NCBI RefSeq assembly: GCF_024168045.1 | Contig: NZ_CP100126.1 | Location: 2,893,803-2,957,802 of the forward strand | From: Dorea longicatena | GTDB lineage: Bacteria > Bacillota > Clostridia > Lachnospirales > Lachnospiraceae | DNA: 64,000 bases | Reading direction: 5' to 3' | Part shown: piece by piece, positions 33,601 to 41,095 of the stretch | Position numbering within the stretch: position 1 is the first letter of the stretch | How the letters are laid out: each line of letters opens with the position of its first letter | Program-made: the position numbers and the translations under genes | The notes under the pieces: generated by a model | What the model saw: the letters and a program-made list of their open reading frames with translations, nothing else | What the model was told of the DNA's origin: nothing | Database searches by the model: none

Positions 33601-35041
33601 CGATCTCCCTCGCTTTCTCTATCTGCTGTTTAAGGTCAGCAATTCGCTGTTCTGTTTCTGCAATAAGCTGTTCTCGTTGTTCAGCTTCTGCGTTAATTCC
33701 TGCCATTGCTGATTCTCGTTTTCCAACTGTTCGATTCTGGTTTTCTGTTGCTCGATCTGTGAGAGCAGTTCTTCTGTATCTGGCAAAAGATTTAGCAGCC
33801 TGGATAATTCGCTGTTTAAGCTTTTTAAACTCTGGTTCTGCTCCTGAAAAGACAGGAGCTGTCGATCCCGTTCCTGCAATTCCTGTACCATCGCTGCCAT
33901 AAAATTCTGCTGTTCCTCGATCTGGTTTATCATTGTCTCCATCATGGGAATGACTTCCCGGCTTTCTTCTAATGTCATCCAATCGCTCCTTCCATTGTGT
34001 CAATGCACCGGATACCTTTCCGAAAGAAATCTGTATTTTATCCAGCAGTGCATTTTGTCTTTTTATGATCTGATTTTCTACCACTTTCCATGACGCTGAT
34101 TGTGTCTGCCCATTTTGAAATTTCTCATCAATTTTTCTGGCATCCGCGCCCTCATGGATCGTCGGTATCTCTAATTTCCCCTGCCTTGCATAAGAACGGT
34201 GGTCAATGTGATTTTCCGTTTTCAAATGTGCATTACAGACATTCGCCCATTCACTCCGCCACAGTTCACAATTTTTCGGACTGTTCCATCCGGTAGCATC
34301 GGTTAATACACGTTTCCACTGTTTACGGTTCCTTGCACCGACTTTCTGATTACCGTTTTCGTCCAATACCGGGATTCGGATTCCATGACGGTCAGGGTCC
34401 TTTTTATCCTGCCACCAGTCCGGATGGGATTCATCCACCACAATATTTCCATTTTCATCTCTGACAAACTCCCAATCCTTGATTTCTTTGTTCCCCCATG
34501 AGTGGTCTGGATTGAATGGTCGCATCGTCACAAGTAAATGCACATGGGGATTTCCATCTCCTTTATCGTGGATACTCCAGTCCGCACACATTCCCTTATT
34601 TACAAAGGTCTTTTGAATATATTCGGTTGTATAATCAATCTGTTCCTGTCTGTTCCATTCTTTCGGAAGTGAGAACTCAAATGACCTGCCGAGTTGTGCA
34701 TCTGCACTTTTTTCTATCCTCAAAACTTCATTCCATAAACGCTGCTTCTGAAAAGTAAGTTTAAATTTTTTCAGTGCGGCTTCTTTGTTATCTGCCCTTT
34801 TATATCGGACAGATTTCTGGAACCGTCTGATATTTTCAGCAGGTACATTCAGCCATTCCTGTGGTGCATTTTCACACATCAACAGGCTGGTATAAACAAC
34901 TTCTCTTTTGGCAGTGTAGTAGCTGATCCTGCCTGTTTCTTCATTTTTCATCACATCACCATTGAGATACGCAGATGCTGATATGATGGATTTCCCTTTG
35001 CTGCGTCCAACAATCTTTACTGTATAATGAAAAATCGCCAT
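33320..35041 (-). CDS. MobA/MobL-family relaxase
   Basis: 573 residues. The N-terminal relaxase domain (about 1-230) begins AIFHYTVKIVGRSKGKSIISASAYL. It carries the metal-binding HUH motif in GDGNPHVHLLVTMRPF near residue 166 and the family WNS block (TGWNSPKNCELWRSEW). The C-terminal ~200 residues are Arg/Glu/Gln-rich and predicted coiled coil. It nicks oriT and pilots the strand during conjugative mobilization by a helper system. An IncQ-like oriT lies about 270 bp upstream. The C-terminal coding region is overlapped by two other same-strand ORFs. Confidence 0.95.
   Translation of the reverse strand: MAIFHYTVKIVGRSKGKSIISASAYLNGDVMKNEETGRISYYTAKREVVYTSLLMCENAPQEWLNVPAENIRRFQKSVRYKRADNKEAALKKFKLTFQKQRLWNEVLRIEKSADAQLGRSFEFSLPKEWNRQEQIDYTTEYIQKTFVNKGMCADWSIHDKGDGNPHVHLLVTMRPFNPDHSWGNKEIKDWEFVRDENGNIVVDESHPDWWQDKKDPDRHGIRIPVLDENGNQKVGARNRKQWKRVLTDATGWNSPKNCELWRSEWANVCNAHLKTENHIDHRSYARQGKLEIPTIHEGADARKIDEKFQNGQTQSASWKVVENQIIKRQNALLDKIQISFGKVSGALTQWKERLDDIRRKPGSHSHDGDNDKPDRGTAEFYGSDGTGIAGTGSTAPVFSGAEPEFKKLKQRIIQAAKSFARYRRTALTDRATENQNRTVGKRESAMAGINAEAEQREQLIAETEQRIADLKQQIEKAREIDERMQKLRERRAGGRTSADDRTDAGRTGSERPDNPGTKQAAKRIADLEREIEQRKQSREYRSIADKIKANRGTIDQRDRQQEKSRRRSRGMEI
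33619..33978 (-). CDS. Coiled-coil protein nested in the relaxase gene (alternate frame)
   Basis: 119 residues, entirely inside the relaxase gene in a different minus-strand frame. It has a strong ribosome site (AAGGAG, 7 bp before the ATG at 33978). Composition is coherent, not shadow-like: continuous Gln/Glu/Leu heptads (MINQIEEQQNFMAAMVQELQ, LLSQIEQQKTRIEQLENENQ) with few Cys or Pro. It stops 18 bp before the start of the DUF6040-like gene, suggesting coupled translation. Relatives of mobilization accessory proteins are possible; I do not recognise the family. It could still be an accidental ORF of a repetitive coiled-coil gene. Confidence 0.5.
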   Translation of the reverse strand: MTLEESREVIPMMETMINQIEEQQNFMAAMVQELQERDRQLLSFQEQNQSLKSLNSELSRLLNLLPDTEELLSQIEQQKTRIEQLENENQQWQELTQKLNNENSLLQKQNSELLTLNSR

Positions 35042-35291
35042 GCTCCGTTTCCCCCTTTCTGCCGTATCCGGCTTTGATTTCCGGCAGGTAACGTTTTCCC
35101 AAAAAGAAAATGGTATCTGCCGGAACGCCCTCTGCGTAAGAGTGCCCTGTGCATAACAGCCTGCATGGAATGCGCCCCTCTGGCGAAGAGTGCCTCCTGC
35201 GGCATGAGCAGGTCTGCATGAAATGCCCGCCGACGGAACGAGCCCGGCAAGCGTAAGCGCAGACCGGTTGCCACCTGTGGCAAACTTATAC

Positions 35292-35323
35292 GGACGACCT
35301 CTGGTTGTCCATAAGTGCGCCCT
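35292..35323. other. oriT with IncQ-like nic core
   Basis: An 8-bp inverted repeat (GGACGACC 35292-35299, GGTTGTCC 35303-35310, TCT loop, one G-U) is followed at once by TAAGTGCGCCCT (35312-35323). This closely matches the TAAATGCGCCCT core next to the nic site of RSF1010/R1162 oriT, the target of MobA-type relaxases. The relaxase gene starts 250 bp away on the minus strand. The surrounding 35042-35369 region is GC-rich, has several GCC/CTG-rich short repeats and no convincing gene. Confidence 0.75.
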
Positions 35324-35369
35324 TCATGAAAAAGCAATGAAGGGAATGGAAAACCCACTCCCTCCGGCA

Positions 35370-35684
35370 TTACACTTCCTCCGTATTTGCAACTGGCTCT
35401 TTCTGCATTGCCTTTGAGAAAAACTTTCCGTTTGCTTCCTGCCTTTTTAAGAAGCCGATCAGCTTCGGGATATCTTCTTCCTCAATCGCAGAACCCAGCA
35501 CTGATTCCACCGCACCGCCAATCTGGCAGAGCCTGTGTGTCCGCTTTTTGGTTTCCACATCTTTCTGACGTTTCTTCAGTTCCCGTTTCTGTGTTGCATA
35601 CTGTTTTGCTTTCTCAAGGCTTTCCTGTTCTTTCTTTTCCAACTGGAGCATACGCTCCTCATAACTCTTTGTTGATCTTGCCAT
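35370..35684 (-). CDS. DUF3847-like mobilization accessory protein
   Basis: About 104 residues from the ATG at 35684 (35693 is possible). It is highly charged: YEERMLQLEKKEQESLEKAK and KRELKKRQKDVETKKRTHRLC in the N-terminal coiled-coil half, and a compact C-terminal segment IPKLIGFLKRQEANGKFF. This matches DUF3847-type proteins found upstream of MobA/MobL relaxases, functionally similar to MobC-like oriT accessory proteins. It lies on the far side of oriT from the relaxase, the usual order. AAAGGA is upstream. Confidence 0.75.
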   Translation of the reverse strand: MARSTKSYEERMLQLEKKEQESLEKAKQYATQKRELKKRQKDVETKKRTHRLCQIGGAVESVLGSAIEEEDIPKLIGFLKRQEANGKFFSKAMQKEPVANTEEV

Positions 35685-35829
35685 AAATATCATCGTCCTT
35701 TCTTTTTCTTCCAAACATAAGTTTCCTGTTGTCTGTCAGACGAAGTACATGGTATAATCTGTTTGCGTGTAGGTATATCATGACTCCGGTCTGATAGAAC
35801 CTTTGGCGGTTTCTTCGGGAACCGCTTTT

Positions 35830-36060
35830 TTAAGTTGAACCGTTTCTTGTGACTGCTTTCACATTTCCCTTATCCCTCAAGTCCCTGCCCTCGTTGGCTT
35901 CCATAAAAAGTTCCAGCATATCCGTTTTGATCAGCACTTTCCTCCCGACCTTTAATACCGGAAGTTTCTTCCACTCCACCAGTTTTCTCAGGGTGTTCCT
36001 GCCGATTCCCGTATAATCAGCAGCTTCCTCAATAGATAAGGCAATCTTTCTTTGTGTCAT
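35830..36060 (-). CDS. xis: Excisionase-type helix-turn-helix protein
   Basis: 76 residues. The sequence IALSIEEAADYTGIGRNTLRKLVEWKKLPVLKVGRKVLI is a MerR-like winged helix typical of excisionases. It would bend DNA at the attachment sites to favour excision by the integrase encoded 0.9 kb away. AGGAGG lies 7 bp before the ATG. It is divergent from the XRE repressor and driven by a strong promoter carrying a repressor operator. Confidence 0.88.
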   Translation of the reverse strand: MTQRKIALSIEEAADYTGIGRNTLRKLVEWKKLPVLKVGRKVLIKTDMLELFMEANEGRDLRDKGNVKAVTRNGST

Positions 36061-36079
36061 ATGACCACCTCCTCTTTAG

Positions 36080-36202
36080 TTGCATTATGCAATTTCATTT
36101 GTGCTGTCAGTATAGCGTGTTTATATTGCTTTGTCAAGCATTATGAAATTATGTTTCTTTTTCTTGAATTGCATATTGCAATATATTTTGTTGCGTGGTA
36201 TA
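36080..36202. promoter_or_regulatory. Divergent xis/repressor promoters with paired operators
   Basis: Minus-strand xis promoter: TTGACA (36137-36132), 17-bp spacer, TATACT (36114-36109). Plus-strand repressor promoter: TTGCAA (36176-36181), 17-bp spacer, TATAGT (36199-36204). Two matching 13-bp palindromes, TTGCATTATGCAA (36080-36092, in the xis leader) and TTGCATATTGCAA (36169-36181, over the repressor -35), are the likely operators. Confidence 0.8.
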
Positions 36203-36235
36203 GTAATGACATACCGAAAAAGGAGGCACATCAGC

Positions 36236-36865
36236 ATGAAAGATAAAGAACTACGCAAGCTGATCGGCAGCAGGGCAAAACAGCGCCGTCTCGAATTAAA
36301 TCTGACACAGCCTTATGTCGCAGAGAAGATGGGAGTTACCGCTTCCACAATCCTGCGTTATGAGAATGGTTCGATTGACAATACCAAAAAGATGGTACTG
36401 GAAGGTCTTTCGGAAGCACTTCATGTATCGATTGAATGGCTCAAAGGGGAAACCGATGAATATGAAACTGATATTACGGATAAGAAAGAATTACTGATTC
36501 GTGATGCGATGAGTGATATTCTCAAACAGTTACCGCTCGACCTCAATAAAACAGAAGACGCATTTTCCAAAGACTTACTGCTGTTAATGTTAAAGCAATA
36601 TGAACTGTTTCTGGATTCGTTTCAGTTCGCCTGTAAAAATTACAAGGGCAGTACCAAAGATGCGGACATTGCCAAAGTAATGGGCTTTGAATCGAAAGAT
36701 GAATATAACGAGATCATGTTTCTCAGGGAGATCACACATACTGTCAACGCATTTAACGATATGGCAGATGTGATAAGACTCTATTCTAAGAAACCGGAAA
36801 CAGCAGAACAAAGACTTGCCAATCTTTTATCCGAAGTTATGTATGAGGATTCTGAATCGGTATAG
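36236..36865 (+). CDS. XRE-family repressor of the mobilizable element
   Basis: About 209 residues. The helix-turn-helix lies at about 5-65 (IGSRAKQRRLELNLTQPYVAEKMGVTASTILRYENGS). The C-terminal helical region has no peptidase motif, so it is not LexA/CI-like self-cleaving. The ATG at 36236 has AGGAGG at 9 bp; the in-frame extension to 36131 crosses the promoter and is rejected. It probably represses xis and itself through the two TTGCAT-type palindromes, keeping the element integrated. Confidence 0.92.
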   Translation: MKDKELRKLIGSRAKQRRLELNLTQPYVAEKMGVTASTILRYENGSIDNTKKMVLEGLSEALHVSIEWLKGETDEYETDITDKKELLIRDAMSDILKQLPLDLNKTEDAFSKDLLLLMLKQYELFLDSFQFACKNYKGSTKDADIAKVMGFESKDEYNEIMFLREITHTVNAFNDMADVIRLYSKKPETAEQRLANLLSEVMYEDSESV

Positions 36866-36951
36866 TAAGACAACCGGAGTTGTGATATACTTACACGCAA
36901 GAAGCATTTCAACAGTTCCGATTGTCTGATATCGAAAGGAGACATACGATT

Positions 36952-38247
36952 ATGGCAAAAGGATCTGTTAGAAAAAAAGGAAAAAAATGGTACTATCGCT
37001 TCTATGTAGAAGATGCAAGCGGTAAAATGGTTCAGAAAGAATATGCTGGAACCGAAAGTAAAAGTGAGACGGAAAAACTTCTCCGCAAAGCACTGGAAGA
37101 TTACGAAAATAAGAAGTTTGTCGCAAAGGCAGACAGCCTTACGGTAGGAGAGCTTCTGGATATGTGGGCGGAAGAAGAACTGAAAACCGGGACACTCAGC
37201 AACGGCACAGTGGAAAATTATCTTGGTGCAATCCGCTGTATCAAAAAACACCCGATTGCAGACCGCAAACTGAAAACAGTTACTGCCGAACATTTACAGG
37301 CATTTCTTGATCTGCTTACATTCGGTGGTGAGTTTCCAGACGGGAAAGTAAGAAAGGGATACAGCAAAGATTATATACATTCTTTTTCCGCAGTGTTACA
37401 GCAGTCATTCCGTTTTGCAGTATTTCCAAAACAACTAATCAGTTTCAATCCGATGCAATATATCAAACTGAAACGACAGGCAGAGGAAGTTGACCTCTTT
37501 TCCGATGATGAAGTGGAAGAAGGCACACAGCCGATTTCACACGAGGATTACGAGCGACTTATCAAGTATCTGGAAAAGAAAAACCCACCTGCCATTCTGC
37601 CGATTCAGATTGCGTATTATGCCGGGCTCCGTATCGGAGAAACCTGTGGTCTTACATGGCAGGACATTAACCTTGAGGAACAATGCCTGACCATAAAACG
37701 CAGTATCCGCTACGACGGCATAAAACACAAAAACATTATCGGACCAACGAAACGGAAGAAAGTAAGGATTGTTGATTTTGGCGATACTCTGACTGAAATA
37801 TTAAAAGCTGCCAGAAAGGAACAACTCAAAAACCGGATGCAGTATGGCGAATTATATCACCGCAATTACTACAAAGAAGTTCATGTGAAAAACAGAGTCT
37901 ATTATGAATACTATCATCTTGCCGGAACACAGGAAGTCCCGGCAGATTACAAAGAAATCTCCTTTGTCTGCTTAAGACCGGATGGCTCTTTGGAACTGCC
38001 GAGTACACTCAGCATTGTATGCAGATCAGTGTCAAAAAAACTGGAAGGATTTGAAGATTTCCATTTCCACCAGTTACGTCACACCTACACCAGCAATCTG
38101 CTTTCCAATGGGGCTGCACCGAAAGATGTACAGGAACTGTTAGGACACTCTGATGTCAGTACCACAATGAATATTTACGCTCACTCAACAAGAAAAGCAA
38201 AGCGGGATTCCGCAAGACTTCTTGATAAAGTAGTGAGCAATGCTTAA
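36952..38247 (+). CDS. int: Tyrosine site-specific integrase
   Basis: About 431 residues. An N-terminal AP2-like arm-binding domain (MAKGSVRKKGKKWYYRFYVE) is followed by a SAM-like core-binding domain (about 60-165) and the catalytic domain. The catalytic residues are Arg in AGLRIGETCGL (about 226), HxxR in HQLRHTYTSN (about 373), His in LLGHSDVSTTMN and Tyr in NIYAHST (about 407). It integrates and excises the mobilizable element. The ATG at 36952 has AAAGGAG upstream; the start at 36922 lacks one. The element's exact attachment sites were not resolved. Confidence 0.95.
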   Translation: MAKGSVRKKGKKWYYRFYVEDASGKMVQKEYAGTESKSETEKLLRKALEDYENKKFVAKADSLTVGELLDMWAEEELKTGTLSNGTVENYLGAIRCIKKHPIADRKLKTVTAEHLQAFLDLLTFGGEFPDGKVRKGYSKDYIHSFSAVLQQSFRFAVFPKQLISFNPMQYIKLKRQAEEVDLFSDDEVEEGTQPISHEDYERLIKYLEKKNPPAILPIQIAYYAGLRIGETCGLTWQDINLEEQCLTIKRSIRYDGIKHKNIIGPTKRKKVRIVDFGDTLTEILKAARKEQLKNRMQYGELYHRNYYKEVHVKNRVYYEYYHLAGTQEVPADYKEISFVCLRPDGSLELPSTLSIVCRSVSKKLEGFEDFHFHQLRHTYTSNLLSNGAAPKDVQELLGHSDVSTTMNIYAHSTRKAKRDSARLLDKVVSNA

Positions 38248-38250
38248 CTA

Positions 38251-38306
38251 AAAATTTCCCTTATTTCCCTTGCGGATTCCGCATAAGGGCAAAAATAAGG
38301 GAAAAT
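38251..38306. repeat. Nested inverted repeat just after the integrase
   Basis: Outer 11-bp arms TTTCCCTTATT (38255-38265) and AATAAGGGAAA (38294-38304) enclose an inner stem CCCTTGCGG/CCGCATAAGGG. It lies 4 bp after the int stop. It may be the int terminator, or an integrase arm-type site at the end of the element. Confidence 0.6.
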
Positions 38307-38423
38307 ACATATCATTTCACTATCTAAGAGGCTGTAAGCCTTGAAAAATAAGGAAAGTTCAGGAAATCTCTCCACAAATTCCGATTTGCACATCAAATCG
38401 TTTTCTTCATTCTATCACAACTT

Positions 38424-38456
38424 CTATTGATCCGCCATCAGTCTTTCGAACCAAGT
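38424..38456 (-). pseudogene. C-terminal remnant of a homologue of the 47978-48376 gene
   Basis: Minus-strand codons read NTWFERLMADQ-stop, closely matching the C-terminus DTWFEKLMEK-stop of the intact gene at 47978. The DNA is 21 of 24 identical over the shared core, with mostly silent differences. The match ends exactly where the 65-bp repeat begins. This reads as the scar of a second ParAB module whose remaining genes were deleted. Confidence 0.55.
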
Positions 38457-38521
38457 ATTGCTGTTTGACCATTAGCTGTAGCTAATAGAATTGAATACTG
38501 TTTCAGCTAATTCATGTTTGC
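38457..38521 (+). repeat. 65-bp direct repeat, left copy
   Basis: Identical over all 65 bp to 50286-50350, same orientation, 11829 bp apart. It contains three of the TTAGCTG/CAGCTAA-type motifs that form the iteron array at the right copy. Flanks differ on both sides: the remnant of the 143-codon gene on the left and an XRE-gene remnant on the right. Confidence 0.95.
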
Positions 38522-38651
38522 CGGTGGATCACTGACAGACGAAGATAAAATAGCTTTTATGGATGAGATCCAGAGCCTTTATCTGGATTCCAAAAGACGT
38601 GCAAAGAAATTTACACCGAAAAAATATCTGAAAAACCAAGAGGAAAAATAA
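38514..38651 (+). pseudogene. C-terminal remnant of an XRE-type regulator
   Basis: A 45-codon open frame (MFAGGSLTDEDKIAFMDEIQ and ending in RRAKKFTPKKYLKNQEEK). The KFTPKKY ending is typical of XRE regulators paired with ImmA/IrrE proteases, and an ImmA/IrrE gene follows. The helix-turn-helix part is missing; the frame begins inside the 65-bp repeat, so the 5' end was lost at that junction. No ribosome site is visible. Confidence 0.5.
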
Positions 38652-38742
38652 TAGAAGGCGGGATTATTGTACACCTAATCTGTTACCTTATAGTTACAAG
38701 GATATTTCTGCCCTTTTATTTTTTACTTTTGAGGTGATTTAT

Positions 38743-39258
38743 TTGAGAAACACTTACATATATACAGAAACAAAGAAATTAATCAAGAAATATGGAACCC
38801 GAGATCCATTTGAGATCATGGATCAGATGAACATTGTTGTCGGGGAAACTTCCAGATATAAGACACTGAAAGGATATTGTTTTATGAGCTGCAAGACAAT
38901 CTATGTCATGATCAGCAGTTTCCTTTCAGAAGAAGAAAAGATGATCGTTGCCGCCCACGAATTAGGGCATATCATCCTGCATCGTTCCCAGCTGAAAATG
39001 GCTCCGATGCAAGATGATACACTCTACAATATGACGGATAATACAGAATACCAGGCCAATCTGTTTGCTGCCGATCTGCTGATTGAAGATGAGAAAATCG
39101 AAGATATGGTTCAGAACGAGGACCTGGATTATTTCGGACTCTGCAGTTCATTGAATGCGACTCCGGAACTAATGAGCTTTAAATTATACAGCCTGACAAA
39201 ACGAGGCCAGGCTTATCATATGCCGATGGAGATTCAGAGCAATTTCCTGGCGAAATAA
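38743..39258 (+). CDS. ImmA/IrrE-family metallopeptidase
   Basis: About 171 residues from a TTG start with GAGGTGA at 6 bp. The zinc-protease motif AAHELGHIILH lies near residue 72, with the downstream acidic ligand in TEYQANLFAADLL. ImmA/IrrE proteins cleave their partner XRE repressor to switch on mobile-element genes after damage. Here the partner is only a remnant, so the protease may be orphaned. A strong terminator follows. Confidence 0.92.
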   Translation: MRNTYIYTETKKLIKKYGTRDPFEIMDQMNIVVGETSRYKTLKGYCFMSCKTIYVMISSFLSEEEKMIVAAHELGHIILHRSQLKMAPMQDDTLYNMTDNTEYQANLFAADLLIEDEKIEDMVQNEDLDYFGLCSSLNATPELMSFKLYSLTKRGQAYHMPMEIQSNFLAK

Positions 39259-39265
39259 AGTAAAT

Positions 39266-39310
39266 AAAGATCCTGTTCTATATATCATAGTATGAACAGG
39301 ATCTTTTTAT
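39266..39310 (+). terminator. Terminator after the ImmA/IrrE gene
   Basis: A 13-bp perfect stem (AAAGATCCTGTTC 39266-39278 with its complement 39294-39306) with a 15-nt loop, ending in TTTTTA. Confidence 0.85.
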
Positions 39311-39435
39311 AATGATTTATTTTCTATCTAAAATTTTATTAAACCGACTAAAGACTCCATAGTTTGTGTGTTTGACTTACTGTTTATATCTATCTTCTCC
39401 TAAATATTTTTCTAGTCATTGCAATATAAAATTGC

Positions 39436-40008
39436 TTATACAGTCTCTCCCTTAAGAGTCCTGGTATTCTGGATAATATACAGAGCAACCGATATGACCA
39501 TCATTATAGCGCACAAACCAATCAACAGATCTGATACCATCGGTGTAATGTGGAACCATATAATATGCACCGCTGCAGTTCCATATAATAAAAAGGTTAC
39601 TATCTTTCCATGCCAGTCTGCACCGTGTACTTTTCCTGTCTTTCGTATCACAAGACATCCACTGACTGCCATATACAGCTCCTTACCTGCCATTATTACG
39701 ATTAAAAGAAGCATATGCGGAAACCGAGTAAACAGACAGATTAACATCGCTGCCTGTGTCAGCTTATCGGCCACCGGATCAAGTATTTTTCCCAAATTAC
39801 TAATCATATGGAATCTTCTTGCGATATATCCATCAGCAAGATCCGTAAGACCAGACAGCAATAAGATTTCTCCAGCTAACAGAGGATTTTTCTTTACACA
39901 ATAGCTCCATATAATTACCGGAATCAGGCAAAGCCGAAAAAAAGAAAGAAGATTAGGAACCGTAATAATTCTATTCAAATTTTCTTCCTGATTCACTTCA
40001 CTCTGCAT
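39436..40008 (-). CDS. pgsA: CDP-diacylglycerol-glycerol-3-phosphate 3-phosphatidyltransferase
   Basis: About 190 residues with four to five membrane helices. The CDP-alcohol phosphatidyltransferase signature DG(x2)AR(x8)G(x3)D(x3)D is complete: LADGYIARRFHMISNLGKIL then DPVADK, near residues 55-82. It makes phosphatidylglycerophosphate, the precursor of phosphatidylglycerol and cardiolipin. The ATG at 40008 lies in the last codons of the FUSC gene (11-bp overlap), so translation is coupled. It is probably an accessory paralog, since it sits in an island with a phospholipase D-like protein and a cardiolipin synthase. Confidence 0.9.
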   Translation of the reverse strand: MQSEVNQEENLNRIITVPNLLSFFRLCLIPVIIWSYCVKKNPLLAGEILLLSGLTDLADGYIARRFHMISNLGKILDPVADKLTQAAMLICLFTRFPHMLLLIVIMAGKELYMAVSGCLVIRKTGKVHGADWHGKIVTFLLYGTAAVHIIWFHITPMVSDLLIGLCAIMMVISVALYIIQNTRTLKGETV

Positions 40009-41062
40009 GTACGGTCGCCTCACTTTCCTTTTTTTTTGACATAAACCAATAAAATATAACACAAAATGCTAATGCAAACACAACACCAAAAACATTTTGA
40101 ATCACTCTAAGACTAACCGCTCCTTGTAGTCCATAAGTCTCTGCAGCAATGGCTAAAGCACCAAATGTGTTAAATACTGCCTGCCAGCCATATTGTGCTG
40201 AAAGTCCTACACCGATTCCACCAAGAATTCCTATATATGCATAGATTGACGAAGGAAGCAGAAAATATAATACTGTAAAACATATAACACCTGCAATATT
40301 TCCGACAATCCTTTTACGGACTCTATAGTGCATATCTTCCATAAATGGCAAAATCGCGGACATGGCCGCAATACCAGCCCACATTGCACGTGGCATATTA
40401 CAAAGTTCTGCAATGCAAAGGACAATCGGTACGCATAAAATCTGACATATCTGCCATTTTGTTCTGGAAGAAGTGATATCAAATTCTTGTATCAGATCTT
40501 TCAGATTTCTTTTATAAGTTCTGTTTTTATGATTTCGATAAAATACGAAGCAGGTAAGTGCTGCACCTAAAGCCATTCCGACTAATCGCATCTGATAGCT
40601 TTTTCCCGTAACATCATAACCATATAGCAGCAGATACCCAAGAACCAATGTAGATTGATTAAACATGAATGGATTATGGCATCCGAACAGAATCAACACA
40701 GCCAGTGCCGCAATATTTAACAGCATTCCCAATACCGGTGAAAACTGATTTGCTAAATGCGGACATACAGTCATAATTACAAAGAACAAAGCCAAAAGCA
40801 TCGTAGATTGTCCGGTGTGGATCCCCAGATCCGCATTTCTAAACACCATGAGACATAATAAGACTACTACACCTACAATGCTGTTCTCATTTCCAAATAG
40901 GATGCTGAAAATACTAACAAAGAAAAAACAAAATGCCATTGTAACAGCTATCTTCACCAGATATACCCACATATGATATAATTTTTCTTTTAGTGTTTCA
41001 CTCTTTTTCAACAGGTTTTTAGAACCTGTCTGATTTAACTGCAACTCCTGATAAAATGTCAT
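39998..41062 (-). CDS. FUSC-family membrane transporter-like protein
   Basis: 354 residues with about ten membrane segments in two blocks (about 30-170 and 205-345) separated by a basic cytoplasmic stretch (YRNHKNRTYKRNLKDLIQEF). This is the fusaric-acid-resistance-like (FUSC) layout, with PRAMWAGIAAMSAILPFMED typical of the family. Relatives export aromatic acids or other amphiphiles. Location between a two-component system and pgsA, in an island with a bile salt hydrolase, suggests export of amphipathic toxins such as bile acids (inference). Confidence 0.85.
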   Translation of the reverse strand: MTFYQELQLNQTGSKNLLKKSETLKEKLYHMWVYLVKIAVTMAFCFFFVSIFSILFGNENSIVGVVVLLCLMVFRNADLGIHTGQSTMLLALFFVIMTVCPHLANQFSPVLGMLLNIAALAVLILFGCHNPFMFNQSTLVLGYLLLYGYDVTGKSYQMRLVGMALGAALTCFVFYRNHKNRTYKRNLKDLIQEFDITSSRTKWQICQILCVPIVLCIAELCNMPRAMWAGIAAMSAILPFMEDMHYRVRKRIVGNIAGVICFTVLYFLLPSSIYAYIGILGGIGVGLSAQYGWQAVFNTFGALAIAAETYGLQGAVSLRVIQNVFGVVFALAFCVIFYWFMSKKKESEATVHAE

Positions 41063-41095
41063 ATAAATCCTCCCATCTTCTAATTTATCTTAAAA

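Noticed and set aside
35017..35370. 117-codon minus-strand ORF between DUF3847 and the relaxase
   Set aside because: It covers the oriT region, is Arg/Pro/Gly-rich with no ribosome site or recognisable motif, and its reading frame follows the GC-rich repeats; best seen as a chance ORF over oriT.
35800..35826. Hairpin GCGGTT/AACCGC followed by TTTTTT on the plus strand
   Set aside because: The T run faces the plus direction but the surrounding genes are on the minus strand, so no transcript for it to terminate could be assigned.
32614..38261. 10-bp direct repeat AAATTTCCCT at 32614 and 38252 as attL/attR of the mobilizable element
   Set aside because: Short and A/T-rich, expected by chance; the left copy lies in a hairpin downstream of DUF6040. 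The element ends remain unresolved.
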